DNA of 13,631 bases from assembly GCA_017883345.1 (NCBI GenBank), contig JADGNT010000038.1:1-13631 (forward strand), read 5' to 3'. The stretch is from Candidatus Solibacter sp. Its GTDB lineage: Bacteria; Acidobacteriota; Terriglobia; Bryobacterales; Bryobacteraceae. The first letter of the stretch is position 1; each line of letters opens with the position of its first letter. The notes under the pieces are model-generated. The model saw nothing but the letters and a program-made list of their open reading frames with translations. It ran no database searches and was not told where the DNA came from. Position numbers and translations under genes: made by a program. Shown in pieces: positions 1-7,228 of this stretch.

Positions 1-1
1 G

Positions 2-2416
2 CTTCCCGCCTATTTCGACGCGGACAAGTTCTATAACCTGATCCTGAAGTTCGATTGGAACTTCGGCAGCAAGCACCGTGCATTCTTCCGCCATGCTTCC
101 AACGACCGTACGGAAGACCGCTCCACCAACGGCATCGACAACAAGGTGGGCACCGATGGCCAGCAGCCCTTCCAGCGCATCAATGACGCGTACGTGGTGG
201 ATTGGATCGGCACCGTCGCCCCGACCTTCATCCTGAACGCGCGCGCCTCCTACAACCGCTTCATCGAGAAGGGGTACGGCGCGGCCAATGCGGGGTTCGA
301 TATGTCCAGCCTCGGCATCTCCAAATCCCTGCTGGCCACCCTTCCCAGCCCGGTGTACTTTGGCGCATGGAGCTTCGACAACGGTTACCAGACCCTGGGC
401 CGCAGCCAGAGCAACAACTTCACCGACACGTTCGAACTGATGCTCAGCGCCACCAAGGTCACCGGTTCGCACACCATCAAAGCCGGCTTTGACATTCGCC
501 AGATCAATTACGAAATCCAGAACACCGGAAACATCCTGGCCTACACCGGAAACACCTCCTGGACGCAGCGAGTCTACAACGTGGGTGAAGCCACCAGCGG
601 CGATGGCTACGCGTCGTTCCTGCTGGGAATCACCGGCGGATCTTCGTCCTATCCGCTGTATCCGTGGTGGAAGCAGTATTATGCCTCCCCCTACATCCAG
701 GACGATTGGAAGGTCTCCCGGCGCCTCACCTTGAACCTGGGACTCCGTTGGGACTTCAACGGTCCCCAGTTCGAGAAGTGGAACCGCCTGAACGGACCCT
801 TCGACCCGAACGTGGCCAGTCCGATTGCGGCGCAGGTTGTCGCCAACGTGGCAGCCATGAAGGCAAGCGGCACCGTGTTTCCGGCGAATCTCGCGACGCA
901 ATATGCGAATCTGGCAAACCTGAAGGGCGGTCTTACCTTCGCCGGTGTCGGCGGCCAGGGACGTTCGCCGTTTACCATGAGAAAGAAGGGGTTCGAGCCG
1001 CGCGTGGGCTTCGCCTATCAGCTCGGTGAAAAGCTGGTGATGCGCGGCGGTTTCGGCCTGTACCACTCCAACCCGAACAACGACATTCAGCGGACCAACG
1101 GCTTCAGCACCAGCACCAGCATGGTGAATTCCAACGACGGGGGCCGCACGCCGATTGCCAACATTCTGTCGAACCCTTACCCTACCGGCATTCTGGTACC
1201 GACTGGCTCTTCGGCTGGCGCGGCCACCTTCGTCGGGCAGAACCCCAATTGGTTTGACTCCGGCTTCCAGATTCCCAGCGTCTGGTCCTTCTCCTGGGGA
1301 TTCCAGTACCAGGTTTCCAAGAGCTCGACCCTGGAAGCTTCCTACGTCGGCAGCCGCAGCTACAACCTCAACATGAACGCCGACTACAATATCCCCAGCC
1401 TGGATCAGCGCAAGGCCTGCAATTACCAGGAAGGCGGAAACGCGGCTGCGTGCAACGCACAGGTGCCCAATCCTTTCAAGGGCATCCCGGCGTTCAACGG
1501 CACCAGCTACTATACGGCCAACACCATCTCGTACTTCCAGATGACCCGGCCCTTCCCGCAGTTCTCTGGCGCGCTGCAACAGTATGGCCGCAACGACTCG
1601 TGGATCAAGTACAACTCGCTACAGATCAACTACAACCTGCGCTTGCGCAATGGCCTCAACTTCGTCGGTAACTACACGCTCTCCAAGCAGACGGAGGAAT
1701 GGGGCTTCAACGACCGGTACAACAACGTGTACCAGCAAGGTCCCTACATTCTGGACCGTCCGCAAGTGCTCAAGGTGACGGCCATCTGGGATCTGCCGTT
1801 CGGCGAAGGCAAGAAATTCGGCGCCGGCACTCACGGCCTCGCCAAGAGACTGATCTCCGGCTGGGAGACCACCACCTTCTTCAATGACGCATTGAGAGGG
1901 TTGCCCGCTCCCCTGGCCGGCAACGTGATCATGCTCAAGGATCCGCAATCCAAGGGTGGCGGCTTCAACGGCACCATCGATTGGAAGGCGTACCAGGTTC
2001 GCGCCTGGAACCCGTGCGTGCTCAAACAGGACGTCAACACCGGGGCGATTGCACCGACACCGGCCAGCATCGGCCTCGGTTGCGGCACGGACTACAGCAA
2101 CAACTGGGGCAATTACGCCTGGTTGGAAACCACCGACTACGCGCCGCGCTACACCCCGTACCGCTCGGGCCAGATCCGCAAGCACCATGCATACCAGTTG
2201 GACGCATCCATCCTGAAGCGCACCAAGATCAACGAACGCATGTCGTGCCAGCTTGGGTTTGAGGCGTTCAACCTCTTCAACCACAACTACTTCGGCCGCG
2301 ACGATTTCAACACCACCGCCGACAGCGCCAACTTCGGCAGCGTGTTCCCGTCGCAGGTATCGACGCAGAACATCCTGCCTCGCCAGATCCAGGTCCGCTT
2401 CAAGTTCAACTGGTAA
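2..2416 (+). CDS. TonB-dependent receptor, Oar/carboxypeptidase-regulatory type, C-terminal part (5' partial)
   Basis: The reading frame is open from the first bases of the window to a TAA at 2414-2416, giving 804 residues of a longer protein whose start lies outside. A GTG at 146 is internal and not a start, because the upstream codons read as the same kind of protein. The sequence is a run of alternating, aromatic-rich beta strands, for example GLRWDFNGPQFEKWNRLNGP (near 746-805) and EPRVGFAYQLGEKLVMRGGF, and ends in RFKFNW, a C-terminal aromatic strand typical of outer-membrane barrels. Large proteins like this, usually with an N-terminal carboxypeptidase-like domain and a plug, are very numerous in Solibacter-type acidobacteria and are thought to import polymers or oligosaccharides across the outer membrane. 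The plug and signal peptide would be upstream. The substrate cannot be told. The gene is followed directly by a terminator and so ends its transcript. Confidence 0.9.
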   Translation, partial: LPAYFDADKFYNLILKFDWNFGSKHRAFFRHASNDRTEDRSTNGIDNKVGTDGQQPFQRINDAYVVDWIGTVAPTFILNARASYNRFIEKGYGAANAGFDMSSLGISKSLLATLPSPVYFGAWSFDNGYQTLGRSQSNNFTDTFELMLSATKVTGSHTIKAGFDIRQINYEIQNTGNILAYTGNTSWTQRVYNVGEATSGDGYASFLLGITGGSSSYPLYPWWKQYYASPYIQDDWKVSRRLTLNLGLRWDFNGPQFEKWNRLNGPFDPNVASPIAAQVVANVAAMKASGTVFPANLATQYANLANLKGGLTFAGVGGQGRSPFTMRKKGFEPRVGFAYQLGEKLVMRGGFGLYHSNPNNDIQRTNGFSTSTSMVNSNDGGRTPIANILSNPYPTGILVPTGSSAGAATFVGQNPNWFDSGFQIPSVWSFSWGFQYQVSKSSTLEASYVGSRSYNLNMNADYNIPSLDQRKACNYQEGGNAAACNAQVPNPFKGIPAFNGTSYYTANTISYFQMTRPFPQFSGALQQYGRNDSWIKYNSLQINYNLRLRNGLNFVGNYTLSKQTEEWGFNDRYNNVYQQGPYILDRPQVLKVTAIWDLPFGEGKKFGAGTHGLAKRLISGWETTTFFNDALRGLPAPLAGNVIMLKDPQSKGGGFNGTIDWKAYQVRAWNPCVLKQDVNTGAIAPTPASIGLGCGTDYSNNWGNYAWLETTDYAPRYTPYRSGQIRKHHAYQLDASILKRTKINERMSCQLGFEAFNLFNHNYFGRDDFNTTADSANFGSVFPSQVSTQNILPRQIQVRFKFNW

Positions 2417-2443
2417 GAACCGGCGGAAACATCGCGTATCACC

Positions 2444-2472
2444 AAGGCGGCCCGGCAACGGGCCGCCTTTCC
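2444..2472 (+). terminator. Hairpin terminator after the TonB-dependent receptor
   Basis: An 11-bp perfect stem (2444-2454 paired with 2459-2469) encloses a GCAA tetraloop, 28 bases after the receptor stop codon. The tail is TTTCCTATT, so the U-run is short. The stem is very GC rich and the loop is of the stable GNRA class. It probably ends receptor transcription before the convergent ASPIC/UnbV gene; on the opposite strand there is no T-rich tail. Confidence 0.75.
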
Positions 2473-2495
2473 TATTGGTGGACATTCACTACCAC

Positions 2496-3337
2496 CTACT
2501 TCACGCGGGTCCACGCCGGCTCGTCCTCTTTCACCGTGATGATCTGGTTGGCATCGAGGCCGGTGAACTGATGAGTGACGCCGCTGGGCCAGCGGATTTC
2601 CAGCGAATCGACCCTGGCGTTGCCGCCCAGCCCGAAGTGCTGGCGGAAGGTACTGGTGGAACCGAAACCCTGGCTGCCCTTGATCTCGCGGTACACCAAC
2701 AGTCCGCCGGCCGTGACGGTCAGTTGCGCGCCGATGGCCATCCGGTTGCTCTTGACGCCGCGCAGGTCCACTTCCAGCCAGTGATTCTGGCCGGCCTTGA
2801 GATTGTGGTAGAACGCGTTGTACGCGTGGTCGCCCGGATAGTGTCCGCCCAACTGGGCGAAGATATCGAGGGCCCCATCGTCATCGATATCTATGAACGC
2901 CACGCCGTGGCCCTTGTTGCCCGGCCGGGCAAAGCCCACGAAGTTCGTCACATCCGCACATCGCCATCGATATCGCCCCAGGCGGCCGTGCCATTGCCGT
3001 TGAGCACGTCGCCGAGCGTCTCCATGGCAAGAGAGAGCGACACGCGGCGCCGCTCGGGATCCTGCAAACTGTAGAAATCCAGAAGGTAGGAGCGCGCGAT
3101 CTGATACTGCACTTCGGGGTCGTCGGGATGCTGTTTGCGTTGCTCCTCCAGTTCCTTGCGGGCTTCGGCGGTCTTGCTCTCGCGCAGCAGCAGCAGGGCT
3201 TGGCGCAGCGGACCGGTCTTCTCGGGCAGCGGGGTCATGGGCATCGCGAGTTCCTGCTGCCAGGCGCTGGTGCGCAGCACGATCGCGAAGGCCGCGACGC
3301 ACAGGATGGCCAGGGAACGGCGTATTTGTGAATGCAT
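2496..3337 (-). pseudogene. ASPIC/UnbV (CRTAC1-like) secreted protein, frameshifted and probably internally deleted
   Basis: Two overlapping minus-strand frames together make one recognisable protein. The N-terminal part starts at ATG 3337 (MHSQIRRSLAILCVAAFAIV, a signal peptide), continues with a charged helical, TPR-like stretch and reaches GNGTAAWGDIDGDV before a stop at about 2948. The second frame resumes with DVTNFVGFARPGNKGHGVAF, then IDIDDDGALDIFAQLGGHYPG, and runs through a complete ASPIC/UnbV domain (NHWLEVDLRGVKSNRMAIGA, then DSLEIRWPSGVTHQF) to TAG 2496-2498. Adding one G near 2957 would restore the frame and give DIDGDGADVTNF, a proper DxDGDG calcium-loop motif. Even so the product would be only about 280 residues, and the several FG-GAP/VCBS repeats usually found before the final one would be missing. 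I therefore favour a deletion between repeats over a simple sequencing error. A good promoter sits just upstream of the 3337 start. The role of the family is unclear; members are secreted and probably bind calcium. Confidence 0.7.
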
Positions 3338-3358
3338 GGAAGGGGGCAACTTGGGTGT

Positions 3359-3387
3359 ACTATACCGATCTGCCCGCGATCTTGCAA
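3359..3387 (-). promoter_or_regulatory. Sigma-70-type promoter of the ASPIC/UnbV gene
   Basis: Read on the minus strand, TTGCAA (3387-3382) is followed after exactly 17 bases by TATAGT (3364-3359). This predicts a transcript start near 3352 and a leader of about 15 bases before ATG 3337. It supports the 3337 start over an upstream ATG at 3430, which would lie before the promoter. No clear Shine-Dalgarno sequence is present. Confidence 0.6.
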
Positions 3388-3412
3388 GCCCTGGCGAAGT
3401 CCGAAAGAACTC

Positions 3413-3440
3413 TTGACATGTACTAGTCAACTAGTACATT
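3413..3440 (+). promoter_or_regulatory. Promoter of the GntR-slipin operon
   Basis: A consensus -35 TTGACA (3413-3418) and a -10 TACATT (3435-3440) are separated by 16 bases. The predicted transcript start is around 3447, only a few bases before the ATG at 3451. There is no Shine-Dalgarno sequence before that ATG, so the message is probably leaderless. The promoter is back to back with the minus-strand promoter at 3359-3387. Confidence 0.7.
3419..3438 (+). promoter_or_regulatory. Perfect palindromic operator for the GntR regulator
   Basis: TGTACTAGT-CA-ACTAGTACA is a perfect inverted repeat with 9-bp arms and a 2-bp centre. It fills the spacer between the -35 and -10 boxes and enters the -10 box. 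It has the GT...AC outer form usual for GntR-family operators. Being directly upstream of a gntR gene, it is almost certainly the autorepression site: a bound dimer would block RNA polymerase. The neighbouring minus-strand promoter (3359-3387) begins 32 bp away and might be affected too. Confidence 0.8.
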
Positions 3441-3450
3441 ATTACTTCAG

Positions 3451-3867
3451 ATGAGCAACACGGCGCAAAATCGGATCTTCGAATTCCGGCTGGATCTGCA
3501 CAGCGGCGTCCCTGTGTACCGGCAAATCATCGACCAGGTGCTGGGCGGGATCGCCGCCGGAACTCTGACCCCCGGGCATCAACTTCCCACCGTGCGGCAG
3601 GTGGCGGTGGACCTTTCCATCAATCCCAATACGGTAGTGCGAGCGTACCGGGAACTGGAAATCCGAGGTGTGCTGGAGACCCAACAAGGGACCGGCACCT
3701 TCATCAGTCAACAGAAAGTGAAACACGACGAGGTGGAGCGGCAGCGGCAACTCGCTCAACTCGTCGGCGAATTCGTATCGCGGGCCGGCGGCGCCGGCTT
3801 CACGATCGAGGAATTGCAGGAGCAATTACATGATCGTTCCATCGATGGTGGCAAAAAGAGGAGATGA
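3451..3867 (+). CDS. GntR-family transcriptional regulator, YtrA subfamily
   Basis: A 138-residue DNA-binding repressor. The winged helix-turn-helix spans about residues 19-88: PVYRQIIDQVLGGIAAGTL begins helix 1, LPTVRQVAVDLSINPNTVVR (residues 45-64) is the recognition segment, and GVLETQQGTGTFIS is the wing. Only about 50 residues follow, rich in charged helices. This short dimerisation arm without an effector domain defines the YtrA type, as opposed to FadR, HutC or MocR. YtrA-type genes usually head operons for ABC transporters; here the partner is a slipin gene starting 4 bases after this stop codon. The start is fixed by the promoter: the predicted transcript begins at or just before ATG 3451. 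Regulation is probably by autorepression through the palindrome at 3419-3438. What relieves repression cannot be seen from the sequence; cell-envelope stress is a reasonable guess. Confidence 0.88.
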   Translation: MSNTAQNRIFEFRLDLHSGVPVYRQIIDQVLGGIAAGTLTPGHQLPTVRQVAVDLSINPNTVVRAYRELEIRGVLETQQGTGTFISQQKVKHDEVERQRQLAQLVGEFVSRAGGAGFTIEELQEQLHDRSIDGGKKRR

Positions 3868-3871
3868 ATCT

Positions 3872-4747
3872 ATGAGAGCGGATCGAGTGGCGTTTAAGGC
3901 GAGCCCGGTTGGGGTCGCGCTTTTGGTGATTTCGCTGGCTGCCGGGTTGGGGCTTTCGGCGCTCCTGCACAACGATGCGCCGATGGTGGTGTTCGGCTTG
4001 GTCGGGCTGTACCTGCTGTTTGCGATTCGCCAGGCCGACCAGTGGGAGAAGGTGGCGGTGTTGCGCTTCGGCAAATACATCGGGCTGCGCGGCCCCGGGT
4101 TGTTTCATATGATTCCGGTGGTGGACTCGCTGAGCCGGTATGTGGACCAGCGGGTGCGGGTGGCGAACGTGTCGGCGGAATCGACGCTGACACGGGATAC
4201 GGTGCCGGTGAACGTGGACGCGATCGTGTTCTGGATGGTTTGGAACGCCGAGAAATCGATTCTGGAAGTGCAGGATTTCGCTCAGGCGATCCAGTACAGC
4301 GCGCAGACGGCGCTCCGCGAATCGATCGGGCGCCATGAACTGCACCAGATGGTGGCCGAGCGCGAAATGATGGGCAAGGAACTCCAGCGGATTCTCGACG
4401 AGAAGACCACGGCATGGGGGATCACGGTACAGTCGGTGGAGATTCGCGATGTGCAGATTCCGCCGGAACTGCAGGACGCGATGTCGCGCGAAGCGCAGGC
4501 CGAACGCGAACGGCGGGCGCGCATCATTCTGAGCACGGCCGAGACCGAAATCGCCGAAAAGTTCGGGCAGGCGGCGCTGACTTACCAGCACAATCCGGTG
4601 GCGATGCATCTGCGCGCCATGAACATGCTGTACGAGGCCATCAAGGAGAAGGGGGCGATGGTGATTGTGCCTTCGACGGCGGTGGAGACGATGGGCCTGG
4701 GCGGCATGCTGGGCGTGGCGTCCATGGGCGGGGCCAAGCCGCAGTAG
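3872..4747 (+). CDS. Slipin (stomatin-like SPFH/Band 7 membrane protein)
   Basis: A 291-residue membrane-scaffold protein. Start 3872 is preferred to an in-frame ATG at 3830, because AGGAG (3859-3863) sits 8 bases before it and the longer form would overlap gntR. Two adjacent hydrophobic segments (about 12-31 and 37-52) form the N-terminal membrane hairpin. The SPFH domain follows from about 55 (WEKVAVLRFGKYIGLRGPGL) through RDTVPVNVDAIVFW, VEIRDVQIPPELQDAMSREA and a charged coiled coil with ERERRARII (211-219). The short TM-TM-Band7 layout and lack of a long C-terminal tail match slipins (YqeZ/YbbK-like stomatin homologues). Family members oligomerise at the membrane, organise lipid domains and often work with an NfeD-type protease partner. 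No NfeD gene is adjacent. It is co-transcribed with the GntR regulator. The final residues (GGMLGVASMGGA) are glycine rich and probably flexible. Confidence 0.9.
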   Translation: MRADRVAFKASPVGVALLVISLAAGLGLSALLHNDAPMVVFGLVGLYLLFAIRQADQWEKVAVLRFGKYIGLRGPGLFHMIPVVDSLSRYVDQRVRVANVSAESTLTRDTVPVNVDAIVFWMVWNAEKSILEVQDFAQAIQYSAQTALRESIGRHELHQMVAEREMMGKELQRILDEKTTAWGITVQSVEIRDVQIPPELQDAMSREAQAERERRARIILSTAETEIAEKFGQAALTYQHNPVAMHLRAMNMLYEAIKEKGAMVIVPSTAVETMGLGGMLGVASMGGAKPQ

Positions 4748-4750
4748 CGT

Positions 4751-4788
4751 AGCCTTTTAGGCTGCCACGTCGGCATCCTTGCCGACGT
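4751..4788. terminator. Double hairpin between convergent slipin and DUF1223 genes
   Basis: Two perfect stem-loops stand side by side in the 54-bp gap. The first is AGCCT-TTT-AGGCT (4751-4763). The second has a 9-bp stem, ACGTCGGCA-TCCT-TGCCGACGT (4767-4788). Neither strand has a long T-run after the stem, so termination strength is uncertain. Location between convergent stop codons suggests a bidirectional terminator. A dispersed palindromic repeat is the alternative. Confidence 0.55.
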
Positions 4789-4801
4789 TCTTCGCAGCAC
4801 A

Positions 4802-5482
4802 CTAGAGCGTTCCCACGCCGTACACCTTGCCCAAACCGCTCTCCTGCACGAACACGATTACCCGTCCGGCGCCCGGCGGCACCGCGACGTTCTGGGCGAA
4901 GCCGGCGCCCCGCTTCATCGCGCCGATCTTGCGCAGGCTGCGCAGGATGGCCACGTGATGCAGGCTGCGCCCTTGATTCTCACCCGCCGCGACCTGCGAC
5001 GTCCCGCTATCGTCCGCCAGGGCCAGCCAGACATCCGCCGCCTTGGCCGCGGGATCGATTTGCACCTGGACTCCCGCCGCCGTGCGCGCCAGATGCACGC
5101 CGATCTTCTCCCGCGACCGGGCGCGCCCAATCTCATCCATCGCCCGCCGTGCGTCGGTGCCCACAAATTCCGTGACGCCATCGATCACCATCTGCGGCGT
5201 GTATGGGCCCTCGATGCCGAATCCGCGGGCGTAGGCTTCCTGCCGCTGGGTGTTGGCATGCCCACTGAACGGGTCGCGCCACCCGAGGCGGTCCCAATAA
5301 TCCACGTGTTCGCTGAGCACGACCGCTTGCCGGTCGAGCGACTCCAGCAGCCGGTCGGCGGGCGGACAACTGGAGCAGCCCTCGCTGGTGAATAACTCCA
5401 CCAGGACGGGAGCGCGCGATAAATCGGCGCCGGCGGCCGCGAGAGATGCGCCGAGCGCGGCCAGGAGAAAATTGCGAAACAT
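4802..5482 (-). CDS. DUF1223 family secreted thioredoxin-fold protein
   Basis: The protein has 226 residues. The start at 5482 is chosen because GGAGGG lies 3 bases before it and it opens a signal peptide (MFRNFLLAALGASLAAAGAD). A longer open frame up to 5875 would run through a terminator and into the next gene antisense. The mature N-terminus reads VLVELFTSEGCSSCPPADRL; the CSSC at residues 36-39 lies at the position of the thioredoxin active-site CxxC, which is the hallmark of DUF1223 (PF06764). Further conserved stretches are SEHVDYWDRLGWRDPFS and YTPQMVIDGVTEFVG, the latter carrying a cis-Pro-like TPQ. The family is periplasmic or exported and its reaction is not established; thiol-disulfide chemistry is a plausible inference. 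It lies downstream of and co-oriented with the choice-of-anchor-V gene, but a terminator with an A/T7 run separates the two. Confidence 0.88.
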   Translation of the reverse strand: MFRNFLLAALGASLAAAGADLSRAPVLVELFTSEGCSSCPPADRLLESLDRQAVVLSEHVDYWDRLGWRDPFSGHANTQRQEAYARGFGIEGPYTPQMVIDGVTEFVGTDARRAMDEIGRARSREKIGVHLARTAAGVQVQIDPAAKAADVWLALADDSGTSQVAAGENQGRSLHHVAILRSLRKIGAMKRGAGFAQNVAVPPGAGRVIVFVQESGLGKVYGVGTL

Positions 5483-5550
5483 GAGCCCTCCGTTATCCCT
5501 TCGTACCACGAATGACGCGAAGCCGCGGGTTAATTCCCGGCGGGAGGGGC

Positions 5551-5585
5551 AAAAAAAGGGGGCCGTTCGCAAGGAGTTGAACGGA
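5551..5585 (-). terminator. Rho-independent terminator of the choice-of-anchor-V/TIGR03437 gene
   Basis: On the minus strand, CCGTTC (5584-5579) pairs with GAACGG (5568-5563) around a 10-base loop. The GC-rich base of the stem runs directly into CCC and seven consecutive T residues (5557-5551). It lies 17 bases after the TAA at 5602-5604. This is the clearest U-tract terminator in the window. Confidence 0.75.
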
Positions 5586-5601
5586 CGGCGCCCAAGTGGG
5601 A

Positions 5602-6984
5602 TTATCGCTTCACGCTGAGAAGGACGCTGGATGAAGACTGGATGCCGCTTACCTGCGCGACCACTGCGAGGTCGCCGTCGGGAACGGAATCGGGAACCTG
5701 TGCCGCAATCTGATAAAGCCCGGGGATTCCGGGGGAGACCGCCGCACCCACCACGGTGGCCGCTATGTTGCCGATGGTCACGGTTATTGGGTTCGCCACG
5801 TTGGCCACCGGATTCGCGGGTGGTACTACCCCCGGCGTCACCGCTGGATTGGTGGCGCCGAAACCGGTGCCCCACAGGATGACCACGTCGCCCGGTTTCG
5901 CCGGGACGGTGTCGACTCCCTGGAACAGGCCGGCGCCCGCGGCCAGGCTAAAGTCGGGACGCGTGGCCACCGCGTATTTTCCGCTCCACAGGAAGAACGC
6001 CGGCGACACCGCCTGCAACTGCGCCGTCCCCGGCGGACTGGTGGAGCCGTTGTAAGTGACTTCCACCGGAACCGGCCCGAGCGCGCTGTCCGCCGGCGCC
6101 TGCACGTTGATCTGCGCCGGGCTGATGAAGGCCACATACGCCGGCTTGCCGTCGATCTTGACGCTGACGCCATCGAGTTCGGTGGGCAGCGCGCCACCAG
6201 CGAAGTCGCTGGAACTCCAAGCGCGGGTGCTTCCGGCGAGATTCGAGCCCTGGATGGTCACCCAGCTTCCCGCCGAGACGCCCGGCTGGAAACTGGCCGC
6301 GTTGACCACTCCTCCGCTCGAGATCGCCGGTACGGGTGTTGGCCCTGGTGTTGGCCCAACTGACGCGGGTGTGAGCGTGTACTTCGCGGTGTAGGTGTGG
6401 TCGCCGTGTTCGGAGTTATCGCCGTTGGCGGCCAGGGCGGCGATGTACACCGTGAGGTTACCGGCGTTGGTGGCGGGCGGTGTCCAGTCGAATTCGAAGG
6501 TCACGGCGCCGGCCGTCCCCAGGCGCGAGCCGCTTTGCGTGTGCTCGATGTACTCGAGCGGCATGCCGTTGGTGGCGCAGGTGTTGCCGAAGGCCTGGCT
6601 GCGGAAGTTGGTCTGCGTGCAGACCAGTTGGGTGTACCCGTCGGCGCTGGCGGCAAAGGTTCCTGCCTGCGTGCTGGTGCTGTTGGCCTGGCGCGCCGTG
6701 AGTTGAAATCCCCAGCGTTTTTCGGCGGAGTCCGTGATGATTACTACCAGGTGCTGCCGGGCGCCAGGCGTATAGGTGAGAGCGCCGGGAAAGGTCACGG
6801 TCACGCTGCCCGATCCGGCAGGTCCGCTGTGGCACCGGGTACAGGAATCCTCTCCCGGTACACCGGAAACTCCGGCGTCCAGCCCGCTGAGGTAGGCCAG
6901 AAGCAGTACCGGCAATGCCGTGCCGATTGCCGCCGCCTGTGCGATGCGAGCGAACGTTCCCGGCCTCATGGTGCGACATGGCAA
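5602..6984 (-). CDS. Secreted choice-of-anchor-V/Reeler-like protein with CxxCH motif fused to a TIGR03437 domain
   Basis: The protein has 460 residues from ATG 6984. A second ATG at 6969 (MRPGTFARIAQ) is an equally possible start; neither has a clear Shine-Dalgarno sequence. Residues 8-38 look like a signal peptide or anchor. The first domain (about 40-205) starts with GVPGEDSCTRCHSGPAGSGS, placing a CxxCH c-haem-type motif at residues 48-52, and continues as a beta-sandwich (WGFQLTARQ, TFEFDWTPP, VYIAALAANGDNSEHGDHTY). This is the choice-of-anchor V pattern, in which the CxxCH recurs. A Pro-Thr hinge (GPTPGPTPVP, 210-219) leads to a second domain beginning GVVNAASFQPGVSAGSWVTI and ending at the C-terminus. 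It contains ISPAQINVQAP, GDVVILWGTGFG and GLYQIAAQVP, all typical of TIGR03437, the Solibacter C-terminal domain. The product is probably extracellular or surface attached. Haem attachment is possible but unproven. It is closed by its own terminator. Confidence 0.82.
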   Translation of the reverse strand: MPCRTMRPGTFARIAQAAAIGTALPVLLLAYLSGLDAGVSGVPGEDSCTRCHSGPAGSGSVTVTFPGALTYTPGARQHLVVIITDSAEKRWGFQLTARQANSTSTQAGTFAASADGYTQLVCTQTNFRSQAFGNTCATNGMPLEYIEHTQSGSRLGTAGAVTFEFDWTPPATNAGNLTVYIAALAANGDNSEHGDHTYTAKYTLTPASVGPTPGPTPVPAISSGGVVNAASFQPGVSAGSWVTIQGSNLAGSTRAWSSSDFAGGALPTELDGVSVKIDGKPAYVAFISPAQINVQAPADSALGPVPVEVTYNGSTSPPGTAQLQAVSPAFFLWSGKYAVATRPDFSLAAGAGLFQGVDTVPAKPGDVVILWGTGFGATNPAVTPGVVPPANPVANVANPITVTIGNIAATVVGAAVSPGIPGLYQIAAQVPDSVPDGDLAVVAQVSGIQSSSSVLLSVKR

Positions 6985-7068
6985 GGAGCAGGTTGCGGGC
7001 CGTGCCGGTGGGAATGGCTAAATGCCGATTAAACAAAGGGATACGGCGAATGAGGTGCAGCGGGACGG

Positions 7069-7174
7069 GATGATTTGCGGCAACTTGCCACGCGCCGCGG
7101 GCGGGGCATGGTGGCGCTTTGTCGCGGGCGCGGGGACTACTTGTGGGCGCGCTTTACTTTCTTGGCCTTGCGGG
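7069..7174. repeat. Direct repeat, proximal copy (partner 8603-8717)
   Basis: The first 72 bases align without gaps to 8603-8674, with three differences that I count by eye. The remainder aligns after a 9-base (three-codon) gap. The copy includes the last codons of a lysine-rich protein gene, its TAG stop (7139-7137, minus strand) and 68 bases of 3' flank. Homology ends abruptly on both sides. Both copies share the small palindrome GGCAACTTGCC. Together with the distal copy it brackets the toxin-antitoxin patch. Confidence 0.85.
7137..7174 (-). pseudogene. 3' remnant of a lysine-rich secreted protein gene
   Basis: Minus-strand codons at the edge of the proximal repeat read RKAKKVKRAHK then TAG, against RKATKVKTVKHVHK then TAG at the end of the intact gene at 8671-8874. 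An in-frame TAA lies four codons upstream, and no signal peptide or further lysine-rich coding sequence precedes it. This is therefore the severed tail of a paralogue, left by duplication or by insertion of the intervening DNA. Confidence 0.6.
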
Positions 7175-7228
7175 AATGGTCTTAGCTCAGGGTGTGGGGG
7201 TGTGGGATGCGGCGCCGGGCCTACACCA

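Noticed and set aside
146..2416. GTG at 146 as the start of the TonB-dependent receptor
   Set aside because: The same frame is open to the left edge and the upstream residues (for example FYNLILKFDWNFGSKHRAFF) have receptor character, so the gene simply begins outside.
1619..2485. 288-codon minus-strand open frame
   Set aside because: It is antisense to the receptor barrel, low-complexity V/A/R-rich, and lacks a ribosome site; a GC-rich shadow frame.
2945..2965. Programmed ribosomal frameshift in the ASPIC/UnbV gene
   Set aside because: No slippery heptamer or downstream structure was seen; the shift occurs together with apparent loss of repeat domains, so decay or an assembly error is more likely.
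2253..3074. 273-codon plus-strand open frame
   Set aside because: It overlaps the receptor end out of frame, crosses the terminator and runs antisense to the ASPIC/UnbV domain; its translation has no domain-like features.
3338..3430. Upstream ATG at 3430 for the ASPIC/UnbV gene
   Set aside because: It lies before the predicted minus-strand promoter, and the signal peptide starts only at 3337.
5483..5875. N-terminal extension of the DUF1223 protein to 5875
   Set aside because: It would read through the T7 terminator and antisense to the upstream gene; the signal peptide and GGAGGG ribosome site fix the start at 5482.
6458..7036. 192-codon minus-strand frame overlapping the choice-of-anchor-V gene
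   Set aside because: It is an out-of-phase frame of the same strand; the 5602-6984 frame contains the recognisable domains.
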